Assembly (NCBI GenBank): GCA_005408345.1
Contig: SEMN01000135.1
Coordinates: forward strand, 186,001 to 250,000
Source: Macquaria australasica
Taxonomy: Eukaryota > Chordata > Actinopteri > Centrarchiformes > Percichthyidae
DNA: 64,000 bases
Reading direction: 5' to 3'
Part shown: positions 63,602-64,000 of the stretch, piece after piece
Layout of the letters: every line of letters starts with the position of its first letter
Position numbering within the stretch: the first letter of the stretch is position 1
The notes under the pieces: generated by a model
What the model saw: only the letters and a program-made list of their open reading frames with translations
What the model was told of the DNA's origin: nothing
Databases searched by the model: none
Made by a program: the position numbers and the translations under genes

Positions 63602-64000
63602 TTTTGTACCTGTGTGTGTGTGTGTGAGTGAGTGTGTGTTTTCTAGCATTTGCAGGTGCTTTAAACCTCCAGAATGAAGGTTATCCTCACCATATCAAAT
63701 TTTTAGTCTTGGGTTAGGTAACTAGAGTTTAAATCGGCAATGATTTTATTTCCTTGCTCCCGAAGAGTCACATTTTTAATGCAGTCAAACACACTGAGAC
63801 CACTTAGAGGCAGCCACAGCAGCAGGCAGTAGTCAAAGAAAGTCTTTAATATCAATTAATCTGCATTAATTGGTTCCTGCTCTAACCCTCTTGTTTCCTC
63901 ACTGAGTGGGGAAGATGAAACAGGGCGCGATGGGTCTTGCAAGAGGGGGAAGATTAAACAGGTCGCATGCTGCTCTCTCAAGCTCTTTTAAGTGCAGCAG
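63602..64000 (+). other. prox1: Start of the prox1 intron before the homeo-Prospero exons
   Basis: Intronic sequence begins with a GT-rich run (63611-63640) just after the paired donors, then AT-rich unique sequence. I found no U12 branch-point consensus close to an acceptor and no sequence encoding the expected MQEGLSP-type start of the next exon. The intron therefore extends beyond the window. Confidence 0.8.

Overview
This is vertebrate nuclear DNA, almost certainly from a ray-finned fish of the percomorph/acanthopterygian type. The evidence is a single recognisable gene with vertebrate intron-exon structure, very dense CA/GT microsatellites, a degenerate L2-clade LINE, a deleted Tc1-like element whose ends and transposase remnant match the common fish family, and interspersed repeats that I know as abundant in perciform genomes (the family ending in the 'caaagtggtggaccgacc' motif and the 'cagtggttcccaacc' MITE family). 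There is no bacterial, phage, plasmid or viral gene content. No tRNA, rRNA or CRISPR array was found.

Layout. Positions 1 to about 56,300 hold no protein-coding gene that I can support. This is a gene desert of unique AT-rich sequence, purine/pyrimidine-rich tracts, microsatellites and a few transposon remnants. These are a CAGTGG-ended MITE at 13.5 kb, an L2 LINE fragment at 22.5-23.3 kb, percomorph repeat copies at 30.3 kb (minus) and 38.8-39.3 kb (plus), a LINE 3' tail with an (AGATT)n end at 35.9 kb, a second CAGTGG MITE at 40.6 kb and a 448-bp Tc1-derived MITE at 44.3 kb. Several stretches are free of repeats and rich in homeodomain, POU or nuclear-receptor-like words. They are candidate distal enhancers, but conservation cannot be judged from one sequence.

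The right end carries the 5' half of prox1 on the plus strand (Prospero homeobox 1, the transcription factor of lymphatic endothelium, liver, lens, retina and neural progenitors). I see a TATA-like promoter near 56.32 kb, a long pyrimidine/CA-rich untranslated first exon ending at a strong donor (56,848), a 3.66-kb leader intron, and three coding exons: 60,572-60,916, 61,182-61,811 and 62,343-63,581. Together they encode 738 residues up to the point where vertebrate Prox1 enters the homeo-Prospero domain. That domain lies beyond the window.

The most interesting feature is the last donor. Exon 3 ends at a perfect U12-type (minor spliceosome) 5' splice site, GTATCCTT, with a U2-type donor (GTAAGG) only 14 bases downstream. 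This is the same kind of nested arrangement as the well-known 'twintron' of Drosophila prospero. Also notable are two phase-0 introns inside a coding region that, as I recall, is one uninterrupted exon in mammals; a perfect 15-bp stem-loop inside intron 2; a long low-complexity expansion of the N-terminal half; and a perfect 37-bp palindrome flanked by a 15-bp direct repeat at 3.4 kb.
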